Below are positions 7,327 through 14,693 of a stretch of 14,693 nucleotides of DNA, one piece after another. This stretch comes from Dunaliella salina (lineage: Eukaryota > Chlorophyta > Chlorophyceae > Chlamydomonadales > Dunaliellaceae), in the NCBI GenBank assembly GCA_002284615.2, contig MU070496.1, positions 1-14,693 on the forward strand. Direction: 5' to 3'. The position numbers and the translations under genes were made by a program. The number at the start of each line of letters is the position of its first letter. Within the stretch, counting starts at the first letter, position 1. The notes under the pieces were generated by a model. The model did no database searches. It saw nothing but the letters and a program-made list of their open reading frames with translations, and was not told where the DNA came from.

Positions 7327-8279
7327 AGAGTCCTGTAATCAGACCAGCTTCTGAAAAATCGAAATGTAGCGCATAGAGATTATGCAGCTGTGTGCACCAG
7401 GAAAAAATAAGAACTTTGTATTTGCCAGAATCGACTGTCCACAATCATGTAATGAAAGGCAACACTTCAAAGTCTCCGCAAAGCAGGAGAAGAAGCACTT
7501 CATTTGACATGCCGTGCACGTGAGTGTGAAGGAGGCCAAAGGAAAATGAAAAAGAAACGTGACAAGTGAAGAAAAATGCATGCACAGTAAAAGCGTCAAC
7601 TGAATCGAGCTACAAAAGTACTGTACTATACTATACTATTCTCACCTTAGCATCTCATGCTTTAATTACGCAAGATAGGATGAGATTTTGATGGCATCTC
7701 CCCGGTTCTCCTACTTCAGCATCATAAGCCTGGCTGCTCAATAGCTTGCTTCTGTCGGTGGGGCTCACTGTCAGTGCTAGCGCTGACAGTTGGGTCTTTC
7801 CTTAACACACGCTGGCTGTGTCCAGCGTGGTCTTCTACTTTTACTTCAGCATCCCAGAAGCAACAGTACAGCAGTACCGAGTAGGAACCATAATAAGTCC
7901 TTTTGTTTTTAGTAATGTACGTACAATCCATCATCTCTGAAAACGTTCTCTGTATAATTTAGAACTGAGGAAGGATAGCCAGCATCTTACCATCTCTAGG
8001 AATCATGTTTGCTTAAAGATCTTACAAAAAGTGCCCTTCCTGAAAGACATCGACTCAGAAGGAAGAAGTGAATCAGATAAAACAATGTTTGAATTGCTTC
8101 TGGTTCAGGGTAGAATCAACAATCACAGGGCAAGCAAACACATGTGCACACGGCCCCTGCTAGTTCTTTACCACGATGCCACAGTTTTGAGCAACATTGA
8201 GTAGCAGAATGTAACAGTTGCTACTGTAGGTGCTCTTCCAGTCGACAAAATTTGATTTAAATACACGTATCCAAGATTG
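7327..8279. other. About 950 bases without a recognisable gene
   Basis: AT-moderate sequence with only short open frames (up to 86 codons, minus strand, 7339-7599) that carry no motif I know. It holds a CTATACTATACTAT run near 7623-7640 and two adjacent hairpins at 7768-7829 flanked by a 12-bp direct repeat. Confidence 0.5.
7712..7853. repeat. Two hairpins framed by a 12-bp direct repeat
   Basis: TACTTCAGCATC occurs at 7712-7723 and 7842-7853. Between them lie CTGTCAG...CTGACAG, a 22-base near-perfect palindrome (7768-7789, one G.T pair), and CACGCTGG-ctgtgt-CCAGCGTG (7808-7829, perfect 8-bp stem). Function unknown; it could be a small foldback element or an RNA structure. Confidence 0.55.
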
Positions 8280-8470
8280 CTCTCATTAGAGACTCCCATA
8301 CCAAAATTCGAATTTACAAGGTGAAGTCCCATGCTGGCATCGCTGGAAATGAATGTGCAGATGCCATTGCGAAGCATCAGGCAAAGCAAGCCCAGAACTG
8401 CGCGGCAGACACCAAGATCCCTGGTGCAGGTCCTGGTGGAAATCCATTTACAAATATTTTATGGTTTGCC
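8280..8470 (+). pseudogene. Copy C: RNase H C-terminal fragment
   Basis: Frame 2 encodes the last part of RNase H, with KSHAGIAGNECADAIAKHQ (His and final Asp retained), then the GAGPGGNPFT linker, and stops being homologous where MITE-2 is inserted. The upstream catalytic residues are missing, so it is not an enzyme. Flanking sequence before 8280 is unrelated to copy A, consistent with 5' truncation. Confidence 0.8.
8464..8470. repeat. MITE-2 target duplication, left copy
   Basis: GTTTGCC, repeated at 9171-9177. The match extends to TGGTTTGCC (9 bp) if the TG of the right terminus is counted as flank, so the duplication is 7 or 9 bp. Confidence 0.75.
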
Positions 8471-9170
8471 CAGGAGGCTGCAGGAAGTATAACTTTTGGA
8501 AGCCACGTGTCCGGCCAATTAAGAATTATACATTCAGAATTCTGAGATCGAGAGCTATCAATTGGTATATATATGGGTCCGATCCGAGGTAGGGGGGGTG
8601 GTGTGGGTGGTTGAGGGGGGGTACAGGTTTTTGGGACCCACCCTCCAAAATTTTACTGAGCCACTTCCACAGGATCATAAACACATCATTGGATTCCTCA
8701 GCTCGAGAACTGTCAATTGGCACCCTTTTTGAGAAAATCAGGTAAAAGGGGGGGGCCTCTGTATGTGAAACAGTCAGTAGCACATGTGCATGCGTACAGG
8801 CTACTGGGGGTGCCAAGGCAAAGATGCAGCAAACAAATCCAAACTTCCATGACAGTGGCAATGTGTGATATGTTCTTGCGTGGTGAAGTCAGAAGAGCAG
8901 TTTATGGACTCGCAAGCCAGTTGTGGGTGCCTAGAAAGGAAGGTTTGCATGGGCGTCTGCTCTTCAGTTTTTGCCCCACAACTCCGCTCCAGCTCGATGT
9001 TTGACTGAACCAAGTAAGCAGATGGATGGGGAATTCAAAAGGGAGCAGATTGACACCCTTTTTGTCACCATAGGGTTACTGCAAGGGGGGTTTTGGGGTG
9101 GGTGGGTGGGTCAGGGGGGTCCCACCCAGTTTTTGGACGTGGCTTCCACTACTTTTTTTTTACCCTCCTG
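8471..9170 (+). mobile_element. MITE-2, ~700-bp terminal-inverted-repeat element
   Basis: Ends CAGGAGG (8471-8477) and CCTCCTG (9164-9170). A second inverted block, GGAAGCCACGT at 8498-8508 and ACGTGGCTTCC at 9137-9147, lies 27 and 23 bp from the ends. Target repeats GTTTGCC flank it, and copy A around 403-412 shows the site without the element. It is homologous to MITE-1 in reverse orientation. G-rich runs lie near both ends on the plus strand (8592-8621 and 9085-9119). It lacks any recognisable transposase. The ends do not let me name a superfamily; a 9-bp duplication would lean towards Mutator-like, a 7-bp one would not. Confidence 0.8.
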
Positions 9171-9177
9171 GTTTGCC
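9171..9177. repeat. MITE-2 target duplication, right copy
   Basis: GTTTGCC, perfect repeat of 8464-8470, directly abutting the CCTCCTG terminus. Confidence 0.75.
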
Positions 9178-10043
9178 ATGGATGAAAGAGTGCATGCTGT
9201 AGGCACACCTACGGGTCCACCACCCACCCACAACCTCACCTATTTCATCAATCTTCAAGATGCCCTCAAATCCCACATGCATTCTAAACACAAGCTTGGA
9301 TATGCCGATGCCAAAACAGGTTACTACTCTTACTATCAAAACTTATAACCGCAAGTGGATAAAAAAAATCAGCAATGCCTTCAGAAATATGCCCAACATT
9401 CGGTACCCATGAAGCGTACCATCCTGCAGTACCGCACAGGCACCCTCTACAACCAAAAACATGCAGTACATTTTAAAAGGACAACTAATCCGTCTTGCCC
9501 CCTCCCAGGCTGCCATCATTTGGACAGCGCACTACACATGCTCTCAGGCTGCCAAAGCCATATCATCTCCAACATGAAACTGAACGCCATAACATTGCAG
9601 GCAGAATGATTACTAAAGCCCTCAGCAAATACCCTGTAGGGGCATGCCTGGTCTACACAGACATAGGAAGCGAGCTTGCTCAACACAACCTCCAACTCCC
9701 TACACATGCCTCAAACAGAACTTTACCTGCTTACTTCTTCCCTCGTAACCTTCCAGAGAGGAAAAGACTCAACTCCAGTCGACCAGATGCTGTTTTGATC
9801 ACCCCTTTTAATGCCAATCATACTTCAAACGGTGTTTCTCCTACCCATTCCCATCACGCATTGCGCAGCTCCTCACGGAGGACCACCAGAGCTAGCCGCA
9901 TGAGGCAGCCCCATGAACTTCATGCAAATAAACGCCATGTGCACCTGATAGAGATCAAGATTTATGAAGACAGAAAGCCAAAGCATTAGTTGAACGCGGC
10001 AAAGCCGCAGCATGCAGACCTCTGTAAACTTAGTAACGCTAAA
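9178..10043 (+). pseudogene. Copy C: linker, CCHC finger and RLE nuclease with several lesions
   Basis: The linker (DERVHAVGTPTGPPPTH through YYSYYQNL) ends at TAA 9346-9348. The frame is shifted at an A8 run (9361-9368), and a missing T near 9401 partly compensates. The finger CPLPGC...H...C is intact (about 9498-9549). A one-base deletion in ATGAAACTGAAC (about 9574) shifts frame again, and another 6-bp deletion lies near 9671. The nuclease motifs RHN, RPD and EIK follow in a third frame, then TAG at 9987-9989 and a short readthrough to the insertion at 10043. Clearly dead. Confidence 0.8.
10028..10043. repeat. 16-bp target site duplication, left copy (second block)
   Basis: Same ACTTAGTAACGCTAAA as 5211-5226, flanking the second copy of the 1,193-bp insertion; partner at 11237-11252. 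Confidence 0.9.
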
Positions 10044-11236
10044 AGTTTACAAGGTTTACAAGGTTTACAAGAGGAGATGAAGCCTTCAGCCATTCAGTCT
10101 GGCTGCTCAGCTTATGAAACCATAAGTCTGCAGTATACTGAAGTAGGACATGAAAGGCACTGCCATCACACACAAGTTGACTCCAGATAGCAGGTGGAAG
10201 AAAAATGACAGCACCAACTCTAAGAGCACAATGGAGAGTGTAAGAGATAAAATGAGGAGTGTCCAAAGGCAGCATGCAACTGAGAGTACAGAGGTGCATG
10301 ACACAGTACAGGGGTGAACATGCCAAATGAGGTACACCATAGGAATACCTCCCGACTGAAGAAAACTGAAAAAACTGCATTCAAGCAAGGACGACATAGG
10401 TTCCAGCCATGAGAGTTCCGAAAGCTTTCCCGAAAAAACCCTGAGTGATGCTCCCATCCCAGCCACTTGTGCACAGTCTTTGCCTGCTCACCCTCCAGCC
10501 TACCTCAAGCCCGCAGGCACATCATGAAGCACCCCCAACATGGCCTAAAATGCCAAAAGAGGTTCCACCACACGGAACACCACCAGGCTGAAGAAGACAG
10601 TCTGCGCTCAGGCAAAAAAAAGCACAACTTCTAGCCATGAGAGTCTTCAGGGCCTTATCGGAAAACCCTTGCTTCAACTTCCCATCCCAGCCGCTCCTGT
10701 GCCACCTGCTTGCTCACTCTTCCCAGCCCACTTCAAGCCCGCAGGTACACCAATAGCACCCTCAGCATGGCCTATCCACCCTTGCAGTCTCAATTCAGTT
10801 CTCAGCCGCATGCTCTTAGTATGGTTTCCAAGTAAATGAGCTTGTACATAGTTTGCTCAGCTCTCAGAATGACTATCCCAATACCCTNCCCCCCAGTCCC
10901 AGGCCTCAACTTTAACCCGCTTGAGCAGCTCACCACTATCCAGTCAACTGTTCCGATGACTTCACTTTACGGCCTCAGGTCCTGGAATCTGGGGGGTGTC
11001 GGGTTCGCCACTGCCTGCACTTCACACACGCATTTCACACACGCGCGTGAGCTCACACCGTGTATCACTCAAAGAGAGAGATCTCTTCTGCTAGACATTG
11101 CTGCTGCTCATTGCTGACACGAACGATGCTTCCCTGAAACAGCGAGCCGACGGGCGGGAGCCGAAGCCCCCCCCCCACACGGAGTTCTCCAACCGTTGGC
11201 TTTGTCCTCAAAATATATTGATTTTTTTTCCTCCAC
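10044..11236 (-). mobile_element. 1,193-bp retroposon-like insertion in copy C
   Basis: Same length and sequence as 5227-6419 as far as I can read, including the ambiguous base (10888 matching 6071) and the 228-bp tandem pair (10320-10774). Same site and same target duplication, so it is one insertion event later copied, or one sequence assembled twice. Confidence 0.75.
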
Positions 11237-11252
11237 ACTTAGTAACGCTAAA
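11237..11252. repeat. 16-bp target site duplication, right copy (second block)
   Basis: Perfect repeat of 10028-10043. Confidence 0.9.
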
Positions 11253-11483
11253 GCCGTTACAATTCACCCTATTCTCCTGGGTGTAGGTGGAACTATTTAT
11301 TCTGAGCATACCCTGAAGCAATTCAAACAACTAGGATTGGATCGCCAGCGTGCCACAAAGCTTGCTCAACAACTTCATGCCCACAAATTAGTCACTACAC
11401 GCCGAGCTATTGAAAACAAGAATACTTCCCACAGCCAGGTTCTAGAGCCAGGTGTTTCTGGTAACCCTCCAGATCCACATTAG
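11253..11483 (+). pseudogene. Copy C: C-terminal end of the retrotransposon protein
   Basis: Identical to 6436-6666: GVGGTIY motif, the six-residue deletion, NPPDPH and TAG at 11481-11483. The 3' UTR follows to about 11615 and then the C-rich tract 11613-11641. Confidence 0.8.
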
Positions 11484-12038
11484 CTTTCTCTGTTTCTTAC
11501 CTTATGGTGGAGGGGGCACACGCCTCTCTTTTGAACCAATGTGTCTCCTTTTCCTCAATTGATGTATGGAGAGCTTCTCTGCCTTCGTAGTTTCTTCTCT
11601 TTTCCACTATTCCACCTCCCCCCCTCCCCCCTCCCCCCCCTCTCTTGTCATATTGTGGGATTCCATGGTTTTCCATTGCTAAGGTTGGAAATTGAAAGTC
11701 CATCATGTAATGGAGTGTTTCTGTGCCCGCTCCGAGAAGCAATTTTGGCCCCGGAGCAACTCAACCTGTTTCTGAGCTGCTCCGCTTCACCCGCTCCAAG
11801 TCAACTATCGGACCAACTCCTCGGAGCAAATCCCAACTGTTCGATACCGAGGGGGGGGGGGGGTGTACCAAATTGCTCCGAATTGGGAGGGCAAGGTTCT
11901 CACACTTTGCCTAGTCAATATTCCCCTTGGTTTTGTCTTGCTTGAGAGACCCTGACCCACACACCCAAACCCACACTCACACTTACACATAAGCACACAA
12001 GCATGCTCACTGCATCTACATTCCTTGTAATTAGTGCA

Positions 12039-12160
<122 letters not shown>

Positions 12161-12309
12161 CCCCCCCCCCTCCACATCACATGCTTGCTTGAGCTTGCAT
12201 GTACACTGGGAGGAGAAGCAACCATTGACTCCGACCTACGGCCCTTCTTCCTTGTCCGTAGTCTTCACCGCTTAGCGATAGTGCTGAGCGATTTTCCTCA
12301 CTCGTTTGA

Positions 12310-12432
12310 CTGCTCTCTTCGGAGCAGTCTTCGGAGCGCTACCAGAAACACCTTCGCTCCGGAAACTCAGCCCTGCTCCAAGCGCTGTCAGTTGAGTTCA
12401 GTTTCCATTTTGGAGCTTCGGAGCACAGAAAC
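12310..12432. repeat. Second GGAGC/GCTCC motif cluster
   Basis: Six GGAGC or GCTCC pentamers in about 110 bases (CTTCGGAGCAG, CTTCGGAGCGC, CGCTCCGG, TGCTCCAAG, TGGAGCTTC, CGGAGCACAG), ending with GCACAGAAAC at 12423-12432, the exact inverse of GTTTCTGTGC at 11717-11726. Confidence 0.55.
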
Positions 12433-12435
12433 TCA

Positions 12436-12800
12436 TCATAAGATAAGAATGAAAAGAGCATTACATCCAATAAGCTGCAGCCCTTATTGAGAGAGCCAAG
12501 ACATAGGAAGCAAAGCATGCGGAAGCCAATGCATGCATGCACCCAACCATAGGCTTGCAAGGCATGAGGATGTAGGCTTAGATGCATGTCTATGCGTGGT
12601 CATGCACCTGCCTTTGTGTGCGCCCCCAAGACACACATTGCGCTTCCCCCCAAAAGTGATGGCTTTCACGAGCCTACACCCTTGCTTTCCTGCCAAGCTC
12701 ACCCATGGTGGATTTTGCATACATTGGACATGCACAAGAGGGCAAAGGAATTCTGTCAACAGTGCGTGGCAGTTGTAACTTACCTACCGCGTACGCATAC
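12436..12800. other. No recognisable gene
   Basis: About 365 bases rich in CATGCATGC-type palindromes. A consensus splice donor (GTAAGT) reads on the minus strand at 12778-12783, but no convincing exon precedes it. Nothing else stands out. Confidence 0.4.
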
Positions 12801-12845
12801 ATGTGTGCATGCATGTGTGCATGCAAGTGTGCAAGTGTGCAAGTG

Positions 12846-12934
<89 letters not shown>
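12801..12934. repeat. Compound GTGTGCAA and (GT)42 microsatellite
   Basis: CATGTGTGCATG and GTGTGCAA units (about 12800-12850) grade into a pure GT repeat at 12851-12934. Long His/Thr or Cys/Val open frames across it are artefacts of the repeat. Confidence 0.95.
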
Positions 12935-12935
<1 letters not shown>

Positions 12936-12944
12936 GAAAGGAAT

Positions 12945-13320
12945 CATGCAGTGTCTTGAGACTGGGCTGCTTGAGCATTCAAGCTGCCAGTGCTGCTTCT
13001 TCAGCTTGCTGGCTGGCACGTGTCCGGAAATCTGCCAATGGACCTGCTCCCACCCGATGAGTGAGCTATTCATCAAGATGGCTGCCTGGTCATTCGTGAT
13101 GCGCAAACGCTGGATAGCTCCAGAATCATCGTCGACTTGCCTGCGAGCTGCGGTCCTCTCACGCGCCCGCGCCCGCCTGGCGACCGCGGATGCTGTCTAA
13201 GTGCTCCTGCCTTTCACGCGCTGCTGCAAAAGCCTGAAGTCTACCACCATCCGTAACTCTCCTTCCGCTCTCGACCAACGCAACAGCCAATAAAATTACC
13301 AGCAGAAGCCACCAACGCAT
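12945..13320 (-). CDS. Candidate exon of a secreted or membrane-anchored protein, function unknown
   Basis: Starting at the ATG at 13320-13318 the chain begins MRWWLLLVILLAVALVES, a textbook signal peptide or signal anchor, followed by a basic, Arg/Gln-rich stretch. That frame ends at TGA 13161-13159. The frame shifted by one base is open from 13196 down to the GT repeat and continues in similar style (QVDDDSGAIQRLRITNDQAA, then WEQVHWQISGHV). The switch falls in a GCGGGC tandem, a likely site for an indel or sequencing error, so I read one exon of about 120 codons with a frame error; a tiny intron is unlikely. An upstream in-frame ATG at 13353 would bury the signal. The 3' end is unknown and the microsatellite may be in an intron. 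I recognise no family. The plus strand is also open here, which tempers confidence. Confidence 0.4.
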
Positions 13321-13550
13321 AATGCGCCGCGAAATTATATATTCAATAGTCATACGTTATGATGGCATAGGTGAAAGGGAGGAATCTCTGCAGACCAGAC
13401 CCATGCAGATCAGGAGGGGGGATCCAGGCCTGGAGGGCTGCTCTGGACTGAGCAGAAAATTAGCTTTCAGATGGTACCCTTCTAATGAGCTGAGGTGGCC
13501 TTGGTGGCTCGAAGCTATCTTCTTTCAGTGTTGACCAGTCAAACCGGGAC
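13321..13550. other. No recognisable gene
   Basis: Upstream side of the minus-strand candidate exon. A plus-strand 70-codon frame (13322-13534) carries no motif I know. An AT patch (13334-13343) reads as TATATAAT on the minus strand but is only about 16 bases before the ATG. Confidence 0.35.
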
Positions 13551-14204
13551 CTAACATATGGGGGCTACGCCCCCAAAAAGCCATGAATGAGGTTGCATGG
13601 AGCCTGGGGCGCCTGTCAAATTTGCCTGGAGACTCCTTACCCCCCCGCGCGGGCACCCTGAACCCCTCCGCTGGACCCCCCCCGCCAAATCCCCTGACCC
13701 CCGCACAGTGAGGGGCCCCTCACCCCCCTGGGGGCTCTGGTAGGGGGGACCATGCCTTTCCTTCTCCTCGCGGATGACAAAGGTCCATTGAAGAATTTGA
13801 TGGATAAAAAATAGAAGCAAAATTAGCACGAATGTGACTATGGTCTGTCCCGCCGCATGTGTGTAAAGGCCATTGAAATCCAGCTGATCATCATGATGGC
13901 TGTGATCCCCGATTCTTCGATTATTGGCTTTATGGATTGTATTACAACATGATGATGATTGCCTGTAATTACAGCCCTTCCTTCTTCCTCCCCAGGGGTA
14001 GTGCCCTTTGTATCCCGTCACATGTGTTTCCCGGAGGAAGCCCACCCTACATGCCCGAGCAGAATCGTGCTCACCTCCGACGAATATGAATTTCATGTTG
14101 GCAGCGTGGGTTCTCTCACCCTGGTTGCACATTTTCATGTGGGGTGGCCCTACTGGACAGGATGGCCCTACTGGCCCACACGGAATTTCCACTTGTGACA
14201 TCAC
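13551..14204 (-). CDS. Possible membrane protein reading frame, uncertain
   Basis: A 217-codon minus-strand frame. A His/Asp-rich stretch (GDHSHHDDQLDFNG) is followed by one strongly hydrophobic segment, IVTFVLILLLFFIHQILQW (about 13800-13860), then a charged REEKERHG. The last ~60 codons run through the GC-rich palindromic segment and look like read-through, so only the middle (about 13780-13970) is a credible exon; ATTACAG on the minus strand near 13966-13972 could be its splice acceptor. Against it, the plus strand has its own acceptor and open frame across 13996-14198. I recognise no family. Confidence 0.25.
   Translation of the reverse strand: MMSQVEIPCGPVGPSCPVGPPHMKMCNQGERTHAANMKFIFVGGEHDSARACRVGFLRETHVTGYKGHYPWGGRRKGCNYRQSSSCCNTIHKANNRRIGDHSHHDDQLDFNGLYTHAAGQTIVTFVLILLLFFIHQILQWTFVIREEKERHGPPYQSPQGGEGPLTVRGSGDLAGGVQRRGSGCPRGGVRSLQANLTGAPGSMQPHSWLFGGVAPIC
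13560..13770. repeat. GC-rich palindromic, C-run-rich segment
   Basis: It opens with the hairpin GGGGGC-TAC-GCCCCC (13560-13574), includes C7 and C8 runs, the perfect 16-bp palindrome GTGAGGGGCCCCTCAC (13708-13723) and CCCCCTGGGGG (about 13725-13735). Composition is far more GC-rich than the DNA on either side, suggesting a separate repeat unit. Confidence 0.55.
13996..14198 (+). CDS. Possible exon after a strong polypyrimidine splice acceptor
   Basis: A pyrimidine run ending in CCCCAG (about 13975-13995) is the best-looking 3' splice site in the window. The frame behind it (GTA at 13998) is open to TGA at 14196-14198 and reads VPFVSRHMCFPEEAHPT, then DEYEFHVGSVGSLTLV; the end contains a WPYWTG/WPYWPT repeat from a tandem TGGCCCTACTGG. 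It is antisense to the preceding entry, so at most one is real. It could belong to the same plus-strand gene as 14230-14584, but I cannot identify the joining intron. Confidence 0.3.
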
Positions 14205-14229
14205 TGGCCCTATGTGAAATCACTAGTGA

Positions 14230-14584
14230 CCCTCGGGGTTCAAGGAGTCCTTTGCGGGAGGCGTTCAAAGTTCCCATACATCTTTCAATCGACAATTGAA
14301 GGGCAGCAGTGTCGCTCACACACTCGTGCCCAGAACTACCAAGCCGAAGGAGATGCCATCCATAGAGCAGCAGTCAGTGTTTGCCTCTGCCCAGGATACA
14401 TCTACTCAAGATGCGGCTGGGTTTTGCAGCGGTGCTTTTGCGCCAATGGAGCAGAGCAACAACGCTCTCAGCAGCAACCTCAAGAGGTCATCCTCACTGT
14501 CCGGGCTGTGGAAAAGACCTTCCGGTTTCATTAGGAGGTCTCTCACATCATGGAAGTCCGCCAAATCACATAAAAACTTGACTG
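14230..14584 (+). CDS. Likely protein-coding exon, Ser/Arg/Lys-rich, with GTAAGG splice donor
   Basis: Frame 1 opens after TAG-TGA at 14224-14229 and has no stop to the window end. It reads PSGFKESFAGGVQSSHT, then VPRTTKPKEMPSIEQQ, then AQDTSTQDAAGF, then LKRSSSLSGLWKRPSG and IRRSLTSWKSAKSHKN. Codon choice is balanced and the peptide looks natural: low complexity, polar, basic and Ser-rich, as in disordered phosphorylated regions. ACTG^GTAAGG at 14581-14590 is a good 5' splice site; the following DNA turns into (CA)n, which would lie in the intron. The true 5' border is uncertain: an acceptor upstream, or an ATG at 14353-14355 if this is a first exon. No domain recognised. The gene continues beyond the window. 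Confidence 0.5.
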
Positions 14585-14590
14585 GTAAGG
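14585..14590 (+). promoter_or_regulatory. Probable 5' splice site
   Basis: GTAAGG directly after ACTG at the end of the open exon; it matches the usual GTRAGT-type donor at five of six positions. Confidence 0.5.
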
Positions 14591-14626
14591 AGGAGGGAAC
14601 TGCTGGGAATTTGTATCAGAGTTGCG

Positions 14627-14630
<4 letters not shown>

Positions 14631-14693
<63 letters not shown>
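14631..14693. repeat. (CA)n microsatellite at the window end
   Basis: Pure CA repeat of at least 31 units, cut by the window edge. Confidence 0.95.

Larger units (their letters stand above)
8280..11615 (+). mobile_element. Non-LTR retrotransposon copy C, twice interrupted
   Basis: It begins at CTCTCATTAG (8280, matching A at 220) inside RNase H and runs, with MITE-2 and the 1,193-bp insertion removed, to TAG at 11481-11483 and a 3' UTR ending in pyrimidines near 11615. It shares with A the TAA and A8 lesions (9346-9348 and 9361-9368), and with B the TAG at 9987-9989, the 18-bp deletion and the large insertion. From 9673 on it appears identical to B. Confidence 0.85.

Noticed and set aside
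7530..7545. GAAGGAGGCCAAAGG as another MITE end
   Set aside because: Similarity to the MITE-1 terminus ends after about 13 bases, and no partner end lies about 700 bp away.
13334..13343. TATATAAT as a TATA box for the minus-strand candidate exon
   Set aside because: Only about 16 bases before the ATG; transcription would start inside or after the start codon.

Overview
The window looks like repeat-dense nuclear DNA of a eukaryote, most likely a green alga. The reasons are fragments of a non-LTR retrotransposon that joins an RNase H domain to a restriction-like endonuclease (a combination I know mainly from Dualen/RandI elements of chlorophytes), long (CA)n/(GT)n microsatellites and apparent spliced-gene exons. 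A Dunaliella- or Chlamydomonas-like chlorophyte is only a guess. There is no operon structure and no recognisable RNA gene.

Layout. 1-1671 is the 3' part of retrotransposon copy A: RNase H, CCHC finger, RLE-type nuclease and a 3' UTR with two hairpins and a CTTTT tail. 1683-4620 is a long inverted-repeat structure (element X): two arms of about 0.5 kb around a loop of about 0.54 kb, the right arm split by a ~702-bp TIR element (MITE-1). 4701-6798 is retrotransposon copy B, interrupted by a 1,193-bp insertion with a perfect 16-bp target duplication. 6799-7223 is C-rich and GGAGC-motif DNA. 7228-7326 is another retrotransposon 3' tail. 7327-8279 has no recognisable gene. 8280-11615 is retrotransposon copy C, interrupted first by a second TIR element (MITE-2, 8471-9170) and then by the same 1,193-bp insertion. 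12041-12153 is (AC)56. 12154-14693 is less repetitive and holds the best candidates for host exons: a minus-strand secreted or membrane-anchored protein start (about 12945-13320) and a plus-strand Ser/Arg/Lys-rich exon (14230-14584) with a good splice donor, cut off by a (CA)n tract at the window end.

The most striking feature is that 4856-7223 and 9673-12040 appear identical over about 2.37 kb except for one base. They share a 13-G run and even an ambiguous base N at the same relative position (6071 and 10888), and a further N lies beside the join at 7224-7232. This may be an assembly duplication rather than a real one. The mobile elements are nested, and for all three insertions another copy in the window preserves the unoccupied site, so the order of events can be read. 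No intact autonomous element is present: every retrotransposon reading frame carries stops, frameshifts or insertions.
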